Shown in pieces: positions 23,742 through 32,431 of a DNA stretch of 37,563 bases (positions are counted from its first letter, which is position 1; each line of letters opens with the position of its first letter). A program made the position numbers and the translations under genes. The stretch is from an uncultured Thermomicrobiales bacterium (GTDB lineage Bacteria; Chloroflexota; Chloroflexia; Thermomicrobiales; UBA6265). The notes under the pieces were generated by a model. The model ran no database searches, had not been told where the DNA came from, and saw only the letters and a list, made by a program, of their open reading frames with translations. The stretch lies in contig CADCWF010000073.1 in NCBI GenBank assembly GCA_902806345.1, positions 1-37,563 on the forward strand, read 5' to 3'.

Positions 23742-24937
23742 GCCGGTGCCTCCGCCGGGACGGCGCCCCGGTCCCCTCCCCCCCGTGGTTCCGCCAGCGG
23801 GATGTAGGCGAAGACCTCGGTGCCCCGCCCCGGGCTGCTCCAGATGGTGGCCCGGCCACCGACGAGGGAGACCCGCTCGACCATCCCGAAGAGGCCGAGG
23901 CCGGCCGCGTCGTCCGCCTTCGCCGTCGCCGCCCGCGGGTCGAAACCGCGGCCGTTGTCGCGGACCGAGAGGGTGACGTCGCCCGGTCCGCGGTCGAGGT
24001 CGACCGAGACGGCCGTCGCCTGGCCGTGCTTCGCGACGTTGGTCAGCGCCTCCTGGGCCACCCGGTAGAGCACCAGCTCGACATCGGCCGGCAAGCGGCC
24101 GCGCAGCCCGCGCGCCTGGAACCCGACCGGGACGGCGAGCTGCTCGCCGAATCGCTGGGCGAGATCGGCCAGCGCCGCCGTCAGCCCGAGGTCGTCCAGC
24201 GCCGGCGGCCGCAGCTCCAGCGCCAGCCGGCGGACCCCTTCCAGTGCCTCGACCGTCGTCTCCTCCAGCGCCGTCGCCGTCGCCCGCACGTCAGCGCTGG
24301 GCGATCCCTTGAGCGCGGTCACCCGGAGCAGTTGGGCGAAGAGGATCTGGGCGGTGTCGTCGTGCAGCTCGCGGGAGACCCGCTTGCGCTCCTCCTCCTG
24401 GGCGCGGATCACCTGCGAGGCGAGCGAGCGGAGCTCGGTCCGGTCGCGCTCGAGTTGGTCGAGGGTCCGGTCGAACGCCTCCGCCAGGTGGGAGACCTGG
24501 GGGTCGCCGCCGGCCAGCGGCTCGGCGCGGGCGGAGAGGTCACCGGCGCGGACCGCCTCGGCGACCTTCGCCAGCGCGGTCAGCGGCCGGAAAGCGGCGC
24601 GCAGCACCACGTAGTTGGTGGCGATGCTGAGGAGCAGCCCGAGCACCGCCAGGGCGGCCCCCAGCCGCATCCCGCCGCCCTCCCCCGCCGCCCGCATGGC
24701 CGCCATCGTCGCCCAGGTGCCGGCGACCGCACCGAGGAGGACGATCGAGGCGTTGGCCAGGAGCACCTTGTAGAGCAGCGGCAACCGCAGCCCAGACCGG
24801 CGCGGCTCGGCTCGCGCCGGAGCCTGCCGGCGAGGCAGCGTTTGGGCGGTTGGATCGGGGAGGAGGACGGACTGGGCCACGACGGCGCAACCTTTCGGCT
24901 CGGCGGCATGCGGAGGACTGAGAGGACGCGCCGCCAT
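23738..24937 (-). CDS. Membrane histidine kinase (HisKA_3 type)
   Basis: A 399-residue sensor kinase. Two transmembrane helices (about 55-80 and 93-112) are separated by only ~12 residues, so there is almost no extracellular sensor. A HAMP-like linker (about 113-165) and the HisKA_3 dimerisation helix follow, with His192 in SRELHDDTAQ. The ATPase domain has ALTNVAKHG (N box), DNGRGFDP and GLGLFGMVERV (G boxes). By family it phosphorylates the NarL-type regulator encoded immediately downstream. Start: ATG 24937, which lies about 8 bases from a TATCCT and could be leaderless, or GTG 24880, which has AAAGG upstream. A short palindrome GATACGTATC (24948-24957) sits at the promoter. Confidence 0.93.
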   Translation of the reverse strand: MAARPLSPPHAAEPKGCAVVAQSVLLPDPTAQTLPRRQAPARAEPRRSGLRLPLLYKVLLANASIVLLGAVAGTWATMAAMRAAGEGGGMRLGAALAVLGLLLSIATNYVVLRAAFRPLTALAKVAEAVRAGDLSARAEPLAGGDPQVSHLAEAFDRTLDQLERDRTELRSLASQVIRAQEEERKRVSRELHDDTAQILFAQLLRVTALKGSPSADVRATATALEETTVEALEGVRRLALELRPPALDDLGLTAALADLAQRFGEQLAVPVGFQARGLRGRLPADVELVLYRVAQEALTNVAKHGQATAVSVDLDRGPGDVTLSVRDNGRGFDPRAATAKADDAAGLGLFGMVERVSLVGGRATIWSSPGRGTEVFAYIPLAEPRGGGDRGAVPAEAPA

Positions 24938-25129
24938 GCGGGGTTAGGATACGTATCGACGACAGCCGCGCCCACGCCGGTGGAGACGAGCCGGGCCACG
25001 CTGCCGCAAAGTCCGGCGACGAGACAGTCGATGTGATGTTGGGGTCGGACTGGAACGCAGGCCCGGATTGAGGGAGGCGGTGGCACCCCTTCGGGTTGGT
25101 ATCGGGGGCATCCGCCGACAGGACGATCC

Positions 25130-25588
25130 CTAACCGTGCCTCCGACGGTCAACCGCCTCGAGGTCGATCTGCACGGCCTCGCCGATCGCGGCCCGCAACT
25201 CGGCTTCGAGCCTTTCAAGCGCCTCGGCCGCCGTGGGCGCTGAAGCCCCGAACCTCTCCACGATCCCCAAGGTCCGGCCGATCAAGTCGTCGGGGTCGTC
25301 CGGAATGTTCGGGATCGGCCGTTGGAACACCAGCGAACCAGCCTTCAACGCATACCGGCTCGGACGTGCCATCCGAGCGTCCGCACCATCCGGGTGAACC
25401 GCCGTGAGTTGGATGGCGTGCCCGTGGATATCCAGCTCGCGGAACGCCAACTCCCCGGTTTCGGGGAAGAAGTCGAGGAGACCGGGCGTTTCAATCGCGC
25501 TCGCCAGGAACGCACCCAACTGGTCGATCGCATCCGCGGTCGAATCGGGACGTTCGTCGACCGGAGCATGCTTCGAGCGAGCACTCAT
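25130..25588 (-). CDS. Uncharacterised protein coupled to a frameshifted partner
   Basis: A 152-residue soluble protein, acidic at the N-terminus and rich in Ala, Glu, Asp and Pro. ATG 25588 overlaps the stop of the reconstructed upstream gene (ATGA), so the two were one translational unit. Recognisable stretches, with no family name I can give, are LLDFFPETGELAFRELDIHG, RPSRYALKAGSLVFQ and a C-terminal helix EALERLEAELRAAIGEAV. No catalytic motif, signal or membrane segment is visible. Coupled pairs of small soluble proteins can be toxin-antitoxin modules, but nothing in the sequence supports that specifically. Confidence 0.7.
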   Translation of the reverse strand: MSARSKHAPVDERPDSTADAIDQLGAFLASAIETPGLLDFFPETGELAFRELDIHGHAIQLTAVHPDGADARMARPSRYALKAGSLVFQRPIPNIPDDPDDLIGRTLGIVERFGASAPTAAEALERLEAELRAAIGEAVQIDLEAVDRRRHG

Positions 25589-25907
25589 GCTTCGTACTCC
25601 GCGAAGGCGGCCTCGTCGTGCCTCCAGTTCTCCCGTATGTCAGCTAGAGCGAATTGTACGGTGTACTTCATGGTCCGGTTGATCCAGAGCGTTCCGACGA
25701 GGTCACCTTGTCGATCCAAGGTGTCACGATGCGGCGTCCCATGTTGGAGCCATACCGGACCACCGGGAACCAGCGATCCCCGACGAGTGTCTCGTACTGT
25801 ACCGTGAACGCGATCACCCTACCGCCAACGGTCGAGATGCGTACCCGTAGGTGGTCGCCTGATTCGGCGAAGGGCTCGATGTAGCCGATCTCTCGGCGAC
25901 CGGGCAT
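25585..25907 (-). pseudogene. DUF7718-like small protein gene with a single frameshift
   Basis: ATG 25907 (GGAG 6 bases upstream) opens a frame encoding MPGRREIGYIEPFAESGDH, then GGRVIAFTVQYETLVGDRWF and PVVRYGSNMG. At about 25735 the frame leaves the family pattern. Adding one base there gives PHRDTLDRQGDL, then MKYTVQFALADIRENWRHDE and AFAEYEA, which ends at TGA 25585-25587, overlapping the next start. The combined pattern (RW.PVVRY...G.PHRD.L...G, then A..DI..NW) matches a small uncharacterised family that I believe is catalogued as DUF7718, from memory. The coding pattern on both sides is intact, so the break is recent or a sequencing error. A GTG at 25937 is a less likely start. Confidence 0.72.
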
Positions 25908-25970
25908 CCATTGCTCCGTTCCATCGAACTCGGGCACCGTGCCGACCGGGCCAAGCGGTCCGCCGTGTCA

Positions 25971-26555
25971 TCAGCCTGCCGGAGGCGGATCGTCCCCAAA
26001 GGCGGTCCCCGCGAACTCCGTCGCCAGGCACTCCATCAGCACCAGGTCGGCGACCACCCCGCCGATCCGCCGCGCCTGCCGGATGCGGCCGATCTCGCGG
26101 AAGCCCGCCCTGGCGTAGGCACGGATCGCGCCCGGGTTGGTGCTCAGGGTGTCGAGCCAGACGTTGTGGACGCCGAGCTCGGCGAAGGCCCAGCCGAGCA
26201 GCATCCGGGTCGCCTCAGCGCCGTAGCCGCGCCCGCGGTCGGCCGGGTCGCCGATGGTGATCCCGAACTCGGCGGTGCGCTGGGGCGTTAGGAAGTCCCG
26301 CACGTTGGCGAGGCCGACCGGGCGCAACCCCGGCAGGGCGTAAATGGCGAACCCGGCCCAGCCCGGCCGCTCGCCGCGCAGGAGCGGCGCCCATTCCGCT
26401 TCGACGGCCTCCCGCGGTTTCGGCCGGAAGGCATCGCCGCCCAGCTCGACCGTCCGCGGGTCGTTCGCCCACCGCGCCAGCAGCGGCAGCAGGCCGGCAT
26501 GGAGCGGCCCGAGCGCAACCCGCTCGCCCCGCATCAGCACGATCGGCTCCGACAT
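25971..26555 (-). CDS. GNAT-family N-acetyltransferase
   Basis: A 194-residue protein of the RimJ/RimL type, which transfers acetyl from acetyl-CoA to an amine (protein N-terminus, antibiotic or small molecule). ATG 26555 has GGAGGGAG about 7 bases upstream. Motif A with the acetyl-CoA pyrophosphate loop is clear: FGITIGDPADRGRGYGAEAT. It is followed by AFAELGVHNVWLDTLSTNPG, leading into AIRAYARAGF and then EIGRIRQARR, the usual GNAT C-terminal half. Length and order match the family. It is transcribed away from fabD. The substrate cannot be inferred. Confidence 0.92.
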   Translation of the reverse strand: MSEPIVLMRGERVALGPLHAGLLPLLARWANDPRTVELGGDAFRPKPREAVEAEWAPLLRGERPGWAGFAIYALPGLRPVGLANVRDFLTPQRTAEFGITIGDPADRGRGYGAEATRMLLGWAFAELGVHNVWLDTLSTNPGAIRAYARAGFREIGRIRQARRIGGVVADLVLMECLATEFAGTAFGDDPPPAG

Positions 26556-26771
26556 CGCCCGCTCCCTCCAATTCGGCCCCGCCGGCCATGGTAGCGTGGC
26601 CCGATGCGGCGAGAGCGCGACAGGGACGCCGCCGGCGTCGGGGCCAAGGACGACGTCAAAGCACGATCGGTCGAGGCGGCCGGGGATGGGCTGCGGCCCT
26701 GCCGTCAACCGGAACCCGCCCCCCGTTCCCCGTCGTCGCGCTCGTCGGCGAGCCTCCGCTGGCCAACCCCG

Positions 26772-26780
26772 TGGTACTAT
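26772..26780 (+). promoter_or_regulatory. Extended -10 promoter before fabD
   Basis: TGGTACTAT is a TGn-extended -10 (TACTAT) 60 bases before ATG 26840. No -35 is evident, which extended -10 promoters often tolerate. Confidence 0.45.
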
Positions 26781-26839
26781 CCGGCGGTTATCCACCGCGG
26801 CGCCGCGGGGGGCGCGATCGGACGGGGTCGGAAGCCGGG

Positions 26840-27829
26840 ATGGGAACGGGGATGGAGGCGCTGGGGGGGACGGTCGCCCTGGTGTTTCCCGGCCAGGGCA
26901 GCCAGTTCGTCGGCATGGGTCGGGCGCTCTACGAGGCATCGCCCGCCGGCCGCCGGGTCTTCGACCACGCCGACGAGGCGCTCGGATTCCCCCTCTCCCG
27001 CCTCTGCTTTGACGGCCCGGCCGCCGAGCTGGAAGACACCATCAACGCCCAGCCCGCGATCCTGACGGCCTCCGTCGCCGCCCTCGAAGCGCTGGGAGAG
27101 CGCGCCGCCGCGGTCGGCACGACGGCCCGGCCGCTCGTCGTCGCCGGCCACTCCCTCGGCGAGTTCACCGCCCTCGTCGCGGCCGGGGTGCTGGACTTCC
27201 CGGCCGCGCTCCGTGTGGTGCGCGAACGGGGCCGGCTGATGAAGGAGGCCGGCGACCAGAGGCCGGGAGGTATGGCAGCCGTGATCGGGCTCGACCGCGA
27301 CGCCCTAGCGGCGGTCTGCGCGGAGGCGACCGCGGAAGCGGAGGGGGCCGGCGTCGTGGTCGTGGCGAACGACAACTGCCCCGGCCAGTCGGTCATCTCC
27401 GGCGACGTGTCGGCGCTGCAGCGGGCGATGGAGCTGGCCCGGCAGGCCGGCGCCAAACGCGTCGCCCGCCTCGGCATCTCGATCGCCTCCCACTCGCCGC
27501 TGATGGCCTGCGCCGCGATCCAGCTCGCCGAGATCCTGGACGGCTTGCCGCTGCGGCCACCCCGGATCCCGGTCGTCGCCAACGCCGGCGGCCGAGCGAT
27601 GGAGACGGTCGCCGAGGTGCGCCAGGAGTTGGCCCACCACGTCGAGCGGCCGGTCGACTGGACGCGGTCGGTCCGGTCGATGGTCGAGGCCGGCGCCACC
27701 ACCTTCGTCGAGGTCGGGCCGGGGCAGGTCCTCGCCGGCCTGATCAAGCGGATCGACCGGGACGTCGCCACGGTCGGCCTGGCCGACCTCGGCCTGCCGA
27801 CCGACGAGAAGCCGGCCCCGGCTCGGTAA
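26840..27829 (+). CDS. fabD: Malonyl-CoA:ACP transacylase
   Basis: A 329-residue enzyme that moves malonyl groups from CoA to acyl carrier protein for fatty acid synthesis. FPGQGSQFVGMG at the N-terminus, the nucleophile Ser105 in GHSLGEFTALVAAG, the Gln in NAQPAI and His in IASHSPLM are all present. Length is close to the usual 310. ATG 26840 has GGAAG 5 bases upstream; ATG 26852 is also possible. It is followed by fabF after 95 bases; fabG and acpP, usually in this cluster, are absent here. Confidence 0.95.
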   Translation: MGTGMEALGGTVALVFPGQGSQFVGMGRALYEASPAGRRVFDHADEALGFPLSRLCFDGPAAELEDTINAQPAILTASVAALEALGERAAAVGTTARPLVVAGHSLGEFTALVAAGVLDFPAALRVVRERGRLMKEAGDQRPGGMAAVIGLDRDALAAVCAEATAEAEGAGVVVVANDNCPGQSVISGDVSALQRAMELARQAGAKRVARLGISIASHSPLMACAAIQLAEILDGLPLRPPRIPVVANAGGRAMETVAEVRQELAHHVERPVDWTRSVRSMVEAGATTFVEVGPGQVLAGLIKRIDRDVATVGLADLGLPTDEKPAPAR

Positions 27830-27924
27830 CGTCCATTCGGGCAGCCACGGCGGTCAGACCGGCAGCGGCGACCCGGCGGCGGGAGACCGCCGGGGTGGCG
27901 GCGGGCGAGGCGAGGGAGAACAGC

Positions 27925-29160
27925 GTGAACCGGGTCGTCGTTACGGGGGTCGGGGCGGTGAGCCCGCTCGGCATCGGGTCCGAGGCGTTCTGGGCGGGTC
28001 TCACTGCCGGCCGCTCCGGCATCCGCCGGATCGAGCACTTCGACGCCTCGAGCCTGCCCGTCCAGATCGCGGGCGAGGTGCCTGGCTTCGTCGCCGCCGA
28101 CTTCATGGACGTCAAGGCCTCCCGCCGGATGGACCGCTTCGCCCAGCTCGGCATCGCCGCCGCGCGGGAAGCGATCGAAGGGGCCGGGTTGACGATCGGG
28201 GACGCCAATCGGGAGCGGGTCGGCGTCGTGATGAACACCGGCGGCGGCGGCATTTGGACGATCGAGACCAACGTCGTCGCCATGCACGCCAAGAGCGGCA
28301 AGGCGGTCAGCCCGTTCCTGATCCCGATGTTCGCCCCGAACATGGCCTCCTGCCAGGTCTCGATCGCCTTCGGCATCCGTGGCCCCTCGCTCACCTCCGT
28401 CGCCGCCTGCGCCGCCGGCGTCCAGGCCTATGTCGACGCCGTCCACATGCTGGAGCGGGGCGAGGTCGACGCCGTGGTCTGCGGCGGCACCGAGGCGGCG
28501 CTCAGCCCGGTCTCGATCACCGGCCTCGCCAACATGGGCGCCCTCTCCCGCCGCAACGACGACCCGGAGCGGGCCAGCCGCCCCTTCGACGCCGGCCGCG
28601 ACGGCTTCGTCTTCGGCGAAGGCGCGGCGGTGATGGTGCTGGAGACGGAGGAGCACGCCCTCCGCCGCGGCGCGCCGATCCTCTGCCAGGCGAGCGGCGG
28701 CGCCTACACCTCCGACGCCTTCCATATCACGGCGCCCCTCGAAGACGGCGCGGGCGCCGCGCTGGCGATGAGCCGCGCCCTCGCCCGAGCCGGGCTCGCG
28801 CCGGAAGATGTCGACTACGTCGCCGCCCACGCCACGGCGACGCCGCTCGGCGACGCCGCCGAGACGCGGGCGATCCGGCGCGCCTTCGGCGACCACGCCG
28901 ACCGCCTCGCCATCTCCGCCAACAAGTCGATGGTCGGCCACCTGCTCGGCGCCGCCGGCGCCGTCTCGGCCTTGGCCTGCGTCCTCGCCCTGCGCGACCA
29001 GATCGCGCCGCCGACGATCAACCTGGACGTCCCGGACCCCAACTGCGACCTCGACTACGTGCCGAACGTCGCCCGCGCCCTGCCGATCCGGGCCGCCCTC
29101 GCCAACGGCTTCGGCTTCGGCGGCCAGAACGCCTGCGCCATCTTCCGCCGGTTGGAATGA
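27925..29160 (+). CDS. fabF: Beta-ketoacyl-ACP synthase II
   Basis: A 411-residue condensing enzyme for chain elongation in fatty acid synthesis. Catalytic Cys162 (SVAACAAGVQ), His302 (AAHATATPLGD) and His339 (NKSMVGHLLGAAG) are in place, as is the C-terminal GFGFGGQNA. The active-site loop reads HATAT where most FabF have HGTST/HGTGT, a mild change next to the catalytic His. GTG 27925 was chosen because GAGGGAG lies about 7 bases upstream and it gives the standard length; GTG 27895 would add 10 residues. Downstream of fabD on the same strand, presumably co-transcribed. Confidence 0.95.
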   Translation: MNRVVVTGVGAVSPLGIGSEAFWAGLTAGRSGIRRIEHFDASSLPVQIAGEVPGFVAADFMDVKASRRMDRFAQLGIAAAREAIEGAGLTIGDANRERVGVVMNTGGGGIWTIETNVVAMHAKSGKAVSPFLIPMFAPNMASCQVSIAFGIRGPSLTSVAACAAGVQAYVDAVHMLERGEVDAVVCGGTEAALSPVSITGLANMGALSRRNDDPERASRPFDAGRDGFVFGEGAAVMVLETEEHALRRGAPILCQASGGAYTSDAFHITAPLEDGAGAALAMSRALARAGLAPEDVDYVAAHATATPLGDAAETRAIRRAFGDHADRLAISANKSMVGHLLGAAGAVSALACVLALRDQIAPPTINLDVPDPNCDLDYVPNVARALPIRAALANGFGFGGQNACAIFRRLE

Positions 29161-29284
29161 TCCGGCATCCGGGTGATCGATCGCCCGAACGGAGACCGCG
29201 AACCTTTCGTCATTCTGCGTGATGCGTCCAATCTCATCTGTCGCGGACCGACCGGCGGCTGCGCCGTCGCGCCCGACCGTCAAT

Positions 29285-29335
29285 GGCCGGGCTGAAGCCA
29301 CGAACGACCCTGAAGGGCCCTGAGAACGACCGTTG
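29285..29335. repeat. REP-like intergenic repeat, second copy
   Basis: GGCCGGGCTGAAGCC, then GAACGACCCTGAAGGGCCCTG and GAGAACGACC, repeats the GGGCTgAAGCC / CCC..GGGC / TGAGA layout seen at 11575-11610. It is diverged but in the same order and lies in the otherwise empty 222-base gap after fabF. A REP-type family is likely. Confidence 0.35.
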
Positions 29336-29382
29336 CCGCCCCAGCTCTCGATGGGACAAGATCCCACGATAACGGAGGCAGG

Positions 29383-29877
29383 TTGCCAGAACACTCCGCC
29401 GGTTCCGATCCGAGGGGCTTCCCGGGGAGCGAACCGCCGATCTCGTTGCCGCCGACGATCGCCGGAGTCCGCGTGCGGACGCTGCTGGCGGCGGTCCGCG
29501 CCTGGGCAGCCGACCGGCCGGACGTAGTCGCGGTCGCCCTCGTCGGCTCCTGGGCACGCGGCGACGCCCGCCCGGACTCGGACGTCGACCTCGTGGTGAT
29601 CGTCCGCGACGTGGCGGGCTACCTCGCCTTCCCGGGGTGGCTGGCCGCGTTCGGCGAGCCCGGCGAGACCGTCCGCGAGGCATCCGGCACGGCGCCGGCG
29701 CTGCGCGTCTGGTACGCCGACGGCCCCGAGGTCGAGTTCGCTGTCACAACCCCCGACTGGTGCGCGGCGGATCCGGTCGATCCCGACACCGCCGCAATGG
29801 GCCGAAGCGGCCTGGTGGTGGTGTACGACCCAAACGGGGTGCTGGCACGCCTGGTCGAGGCGATCCCCGCTCGATAA
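29383..29877 (+). CDS. Nucleotidyltransferase-fold protein
   Basis: A 164-residue protein starting at TTG 29383, chosen because GGAGG lies 4-5 bases upstream; no ATG or GTG fits better. The nucleotidyltransferase signature is complete: ALVGSWARGDARPDSDVDLV, the G-S...D-x-D pattern that binds two metals and the nucleotide. A third acidic residue is available in EVEFAVTTPDW. Such minimal proteins transfer nucleotides to antibiotics, proteins or small molecules, or act as MNT-type antitoxins with HEPN partners. No HEPN gene is adjacent, so it is more likely a stand-alone enzyme. Facing it is a converging metB-like gene. Confidence 0.85.
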   Translation: MPEHSAGSDPRGFPGSEPPISLPPTIAGVRVRTLLAAVRAWAADRPDVVAVALVGSWARGDARPDSDVDLVVIVRDVAGYLAFPGWLAAFGEPGETVREASGTAPALRVWYADGPEVEFAVTTPDWCAADPVDPDTAAMGRSGLVVVYDPNGVLARLVEAIPAR

Positions 29878-29930
29878 CGCGGAGCCGAGGCGAAGCACCC
29901 GCTCCGCCCCCGCCCCCGCCGCCCGTCTCG

Positions 29931-31121
29931 TCAGCGGATCGCCGCTACCGGCACCGCCGCCAGCGCCCGCTCGAGGTCCTCGATGATGTCGCCGATGCCC
30001 TCGATCCCGACCGAGAGGCGGAGCAGGTTCGGCGCCACCTCCCCCTTCGTGCCGGCGACGCTGGCGTGGGTCATCACCCCCGGGTGCTCGATCAGCGACT
30101 CGACGCCGCCCAGGCTCTCGGCCAGGGCGAAGACGCGCGTCGCCGCCGCCGCTGCCGCCGCCGCCTCGTAGCCGCCGCGCAGGGTGAACGAGACCATCCC
30201 CGAGAAGCCGGACATCTGCCGCGCCGCGATCTCGTGCCCGGGGTGGTCCGGCAGGCCGGGGTAGTAGACGCGCTCGACCGCGTCCTGCTCCCCCAGGAAC
30301 TCGGCGACCGCCTGGGCGTTGGCCGAGTGGCGCTCCATCCGCACCGCCAGCGTCTTGATGCCCCGCAGCGCCAGCCAGCAGTCGAGCGGGCCGGGCACGG
30401 CGCCGGCCGCGTTCTGGTGGAACTTCAGCGTCTCGTAGACCGCACGGTCGTTGCCGACGACGAGGCCGCCGACGACGTCGGAGTGGCCGCCCAGGTACTT
30501 CGTCGTCGAGTGGAGCACCAGGTCCGCCCCGAGCGTCAGCGGGCGCTGCAGGTACGGCGAGGCGAAGGTGTTGTCGACCACCAGCATCGCTGGATGATCC
30601 TGGACAAGGGCGGCGACGCCGGCGATGTCGACGACCTTCAGGTAGGGGTTCGTCGGCGTCTCGACCCAGACGAACTTCGTCTCCGGCCGCAGCGCCGCCC
30701 GCACCGCGTCCAGGTCGGAGAGGTCGACCTGCTCGACCGTGATGCCGTAGCGGGCGATCACCTTGGCGAAGAGGCGGTAGGTGCCGCCGTAGGCGTCGTC
30801 CGAGAGGAGGACGTGGTCGCCGGGCTCGAGCAGGTAGGCCAGGTTCTGGGTTGCGGCCAGGCCGCTGGCGTAGGCCAGGCCCCAGGCGCCCTCCTCGAGG
30901 GCGGCAACGGCCTCCTGGAGCGCGCTCCGGGTCGGGTTGTCGGTGCGGGCGTACTCGTACCCCTTGTGGACGCCGACCGCCTCCTGGACGAAGGTGCTGG
31001 TCTGGTAGATGGGGACGATCACCGCGCCGGTGGCCGGGTCCGGCTCCTGGCCGGCGTGGATGGCGCGGGTCTCGAAGCTCGTCGCCCGCCAGTCGTGCCC
31101 GCGTTCCCGCTCCCGCTCCAT
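29931..31121 (-). CDS. Cystathionine gamma-synthase/gamma-lyase (PLP)
   Basis: A 396-residue enzyme of the Cys/Met metabolism family. Lys208 ([17 protein letters not shown]) should carry pyridoxal phosphate, Asp183 ([12 protein letters not shown]) contacts its ring nitrogen, and [15 protein letters not shown] is the substrate and phosphate-binding loop. ATG 31121 has AGGAG about 8 bases upstream; the first 8 residues are a charged ERERER stretch. Sequence alone does not separate gamma-synthase (metB) from gamma-lyase. The presence of cystathionine beta-synthase in the same operon favours gamma-lyase in reverse transsulfuration (homocysteine to cysteine), an inference. Last gene of the cbs-Uma2-Uma2-Uma2-cgs array, 62 bases after a Uma2 gene. 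Confidence 0.94.
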   Translation of the reverse strand: MERERERGHDWRATSFETRAIHAGQEPDPATGAVIVPIYQTSTFVQEAVGVHKGYEYARTDNPTRSALQEAVAALEEGAWGLAYASGLAATQNLAYLLEPGDHVLLSDDAYGGTYRLFAKVIARYGITVEQVDLSDLDAVRAALRPETKFVWVETPTNPYLKVVDIAGVAALVQDHPAMLVVDNTFASPYLQRPLTLGADLVLHSTTKYLGGHSDVVGGLVVGNDRAVYETLKFHQNAAGAVPGPLDCWLALRGIKTLAVRMERHSANAQAVAEFLGEQDAVERVYYPGLPDHPGHEIAARQMSGFSGMVSFTLRGGYEAAAAAAAATRVFALAESLGGVESLIEHPGVMTHASVAGTKGEVAPNLLRLSVGIEGIGDIIEDLERALAAVPVAAIR

Positions 31122-31183
31122 GCTGCTGCTCCTGTTGACGCGCTCGGCGACGCCGGCCGGAGACCCCGGCCCAGGGGACGTGC

Positions 31184-31756
31184 CTAAACGCCCTTGAACG
31201 ACGGCGGGAAGAGGTCCGCCACCGCGATCTCGACGCCGGGAATGGTAGCCGAGCGGAGGGTGTCGCCCTCCCCAACGGTGACCTCGGTTCGGTAATCGCC
31301 CTCAACGGGATCGGTCAAGACCGCGACGATGCGGGATGCGAGGTCAACCAACCAGTATTCGGGGACGGCCGCCTTGGCGTAGATGCGGCGCTTGACCTGG
31401 CGATCCTGGACTCGGCTCGTCGGCGAGACGAGTTCGACCAGGAGAGCCGGCAGACCGACGATCGCCTCGGGGGCGAGGCGCGCGCCGCCGTTGGGCAGGA
31501 TGACGACCAAGTCCGGTTGCACCACGTCCACGTCGGAGAGTTTGACGTCGATCGGGCCGCACAGGACGCGTCCGGTACCCGCCAACTCGACCTGCACGAA
31601 CAGGGCATGGGTGAGCCGCACCGACGCCCCCTGGTGCAGAACGCTGGATTTCGGTACGACGAACACCTCACCTTCGATCATCTCGAGGCGGTCCTTCGTC
31701 TCCTCGCGCAACCGACGCAGGTCGGCGACGGTGTACGGTTCGAGCGTCGCAACCAT
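31184..31756 (-). CDS. Uma2-family putative endonuclease, copy 3 of the triplet
   Basis: A 190-residue PD-(D/E)XK-fold protein. ATG 31756 was chosen to match the tandem copies (MVATLEPYTVADLRRLREET); GAGGGGG lies about 8 bases upstream. Core residues are visible: EMIEGEVFV, VVQPDLVVIL (Asp), LLVELVSPTSRVQD (Glu) and VKRRIYAKAAVPEYWLVD (Lys). Very similar in sequence and length to the next copy upstream, so it is a tandem duplicate. No cellular role is established for Uma2. Confidence 0.88.
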   Translation of the reverse strand: MVATLEPYTVADLRRLREETKDRLEMIEGEVFVVPKSSVLHQGASVRLTHALFVQVELAGTGRVLCGPIDVKLSDVDVVQPDLVVILPNGGARLAPEAIVGLPALLVELVSPTSRVQDRQVKRRIYAKAAVPEYWLVDLASRIVAVLTDPVEGDYRTEVTVGEGDTLRSATIPGVEIAVADLFPPSFKGV

Positions 31757-31809
31757 CGATGCGCCCCCTCGCGATCGGACGCCGCGGCGCTCCACACGCG
31801 GTGAAGCCC

Positions 31810-32382
31810 CTACGCGCTCTTGAATGGCGGTGGAAAGAGGTTGGTCACTGCAATCTCGACGACCGGGATGGTCACCGAACGAACCACCTCTCCTTCGTGG
31901 TACACCCGCTCGGTCCGGTAGTCGTCGGCGCTCGGCTCGGTCAGGACGACGACGCTGCGCAGCGCCGGATCGACGAGCCAGAACTCGGGGATCCCGGCGT
32001 TGGCATAGAGTGCCCGCTTGCGCCTCAAGTCATGCATACGGTTGGTCGGCGACACGATCTCGACCACCAGCGACGGCCTCCCAACGACGCCGTCCGGGCC
32101 GACGGCGGCTCGGTCCTCGTTCAGCACGACGAGGAGGTCGGGCTGGACCACCCGGTCGTCGGAGATAAGAACGTCGAACGGGGCATGATAGACCCGGCCA
32201 AGGCCCTTCAACGTGATCTGACCGACGAAGGCATGAACGAGGATCGACGACGACGTCTGGTGCCCTTCGTTCGGCGACGGAACCACGAACACCTCCCCGT
32301 CGATCAGCTCCAGGCGCTCGTCGGTCTCCTCGCGCATCCGCAGGAGGTCGGCGGCGGTGTAGGGGCCGAGGGTGGTGACCAT
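31810..32382 (-). CDS. Uma2-family putative endonuclease, copy 2 of the triplet
   Basis: A 190-residue protein starting at ATG 32382 (MVTTLGPYTAADLLRMREET). The nuclease-like core is VVQPDLLVVL, LVVEIVSPTNRMHD and KRALYANAGIPEFWLVD. Copy 3 downstream matches it nearly residue for residue at both ends (both finish VEIAV..LFPP.FK), which marks the two as a recent duplication. The ribosome binding site is weak (CGGGAGAAC upstream). It lies 53 bases before copy 3 and 49 bases after copy 1. Confidence 0.88.
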   Translation of the reverse strand: MVTTLGPYTAADLLRMREETDERLELIDGEVFVVPSPNEGHQTSSSILVHAFVGQITLKGLGRVYHAPFDVLISDDRVVQPDLLVVLNEDRAAVGPDGVVGRPSLVVEIVSPTNRMHDLRRKRALYANAGIPEFWLVDPALRSVVVLTEPSADDYRTERVYHEGEVVRSVTIPVVEIAVTNLFPPPFKSA

Positions 32383-32431
32383 GCGAGACGTTCTCCCGAA
32401 CGAGGGCGAGCGCGCGTTCCGATGTCGTGGC

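Noticed and set aside
29383..29877. MNT/HEPN toxin-antitoxin system
   Set aside because: The nucleotidyltransferase signature is present but no HEPN-like gene is adjacent.
29931..31121. Naming the PLP enzyme metB or mccB
   Set aside because: Gamma-synthase and gamma-lyase cannot be told apart from sequence motifs alone, so no symbol was given.
26929..31305. A 1458-codon open frame on the minus strand
   Set aside because: It runs antisense to fabD, fabF and the nucleotidyltransferase and partly out of frame through the cystathionine gamma-synthase gene; composition is Arg/Gly/Ala/Asp-rich with no domain. It is a GC-rich shadow.
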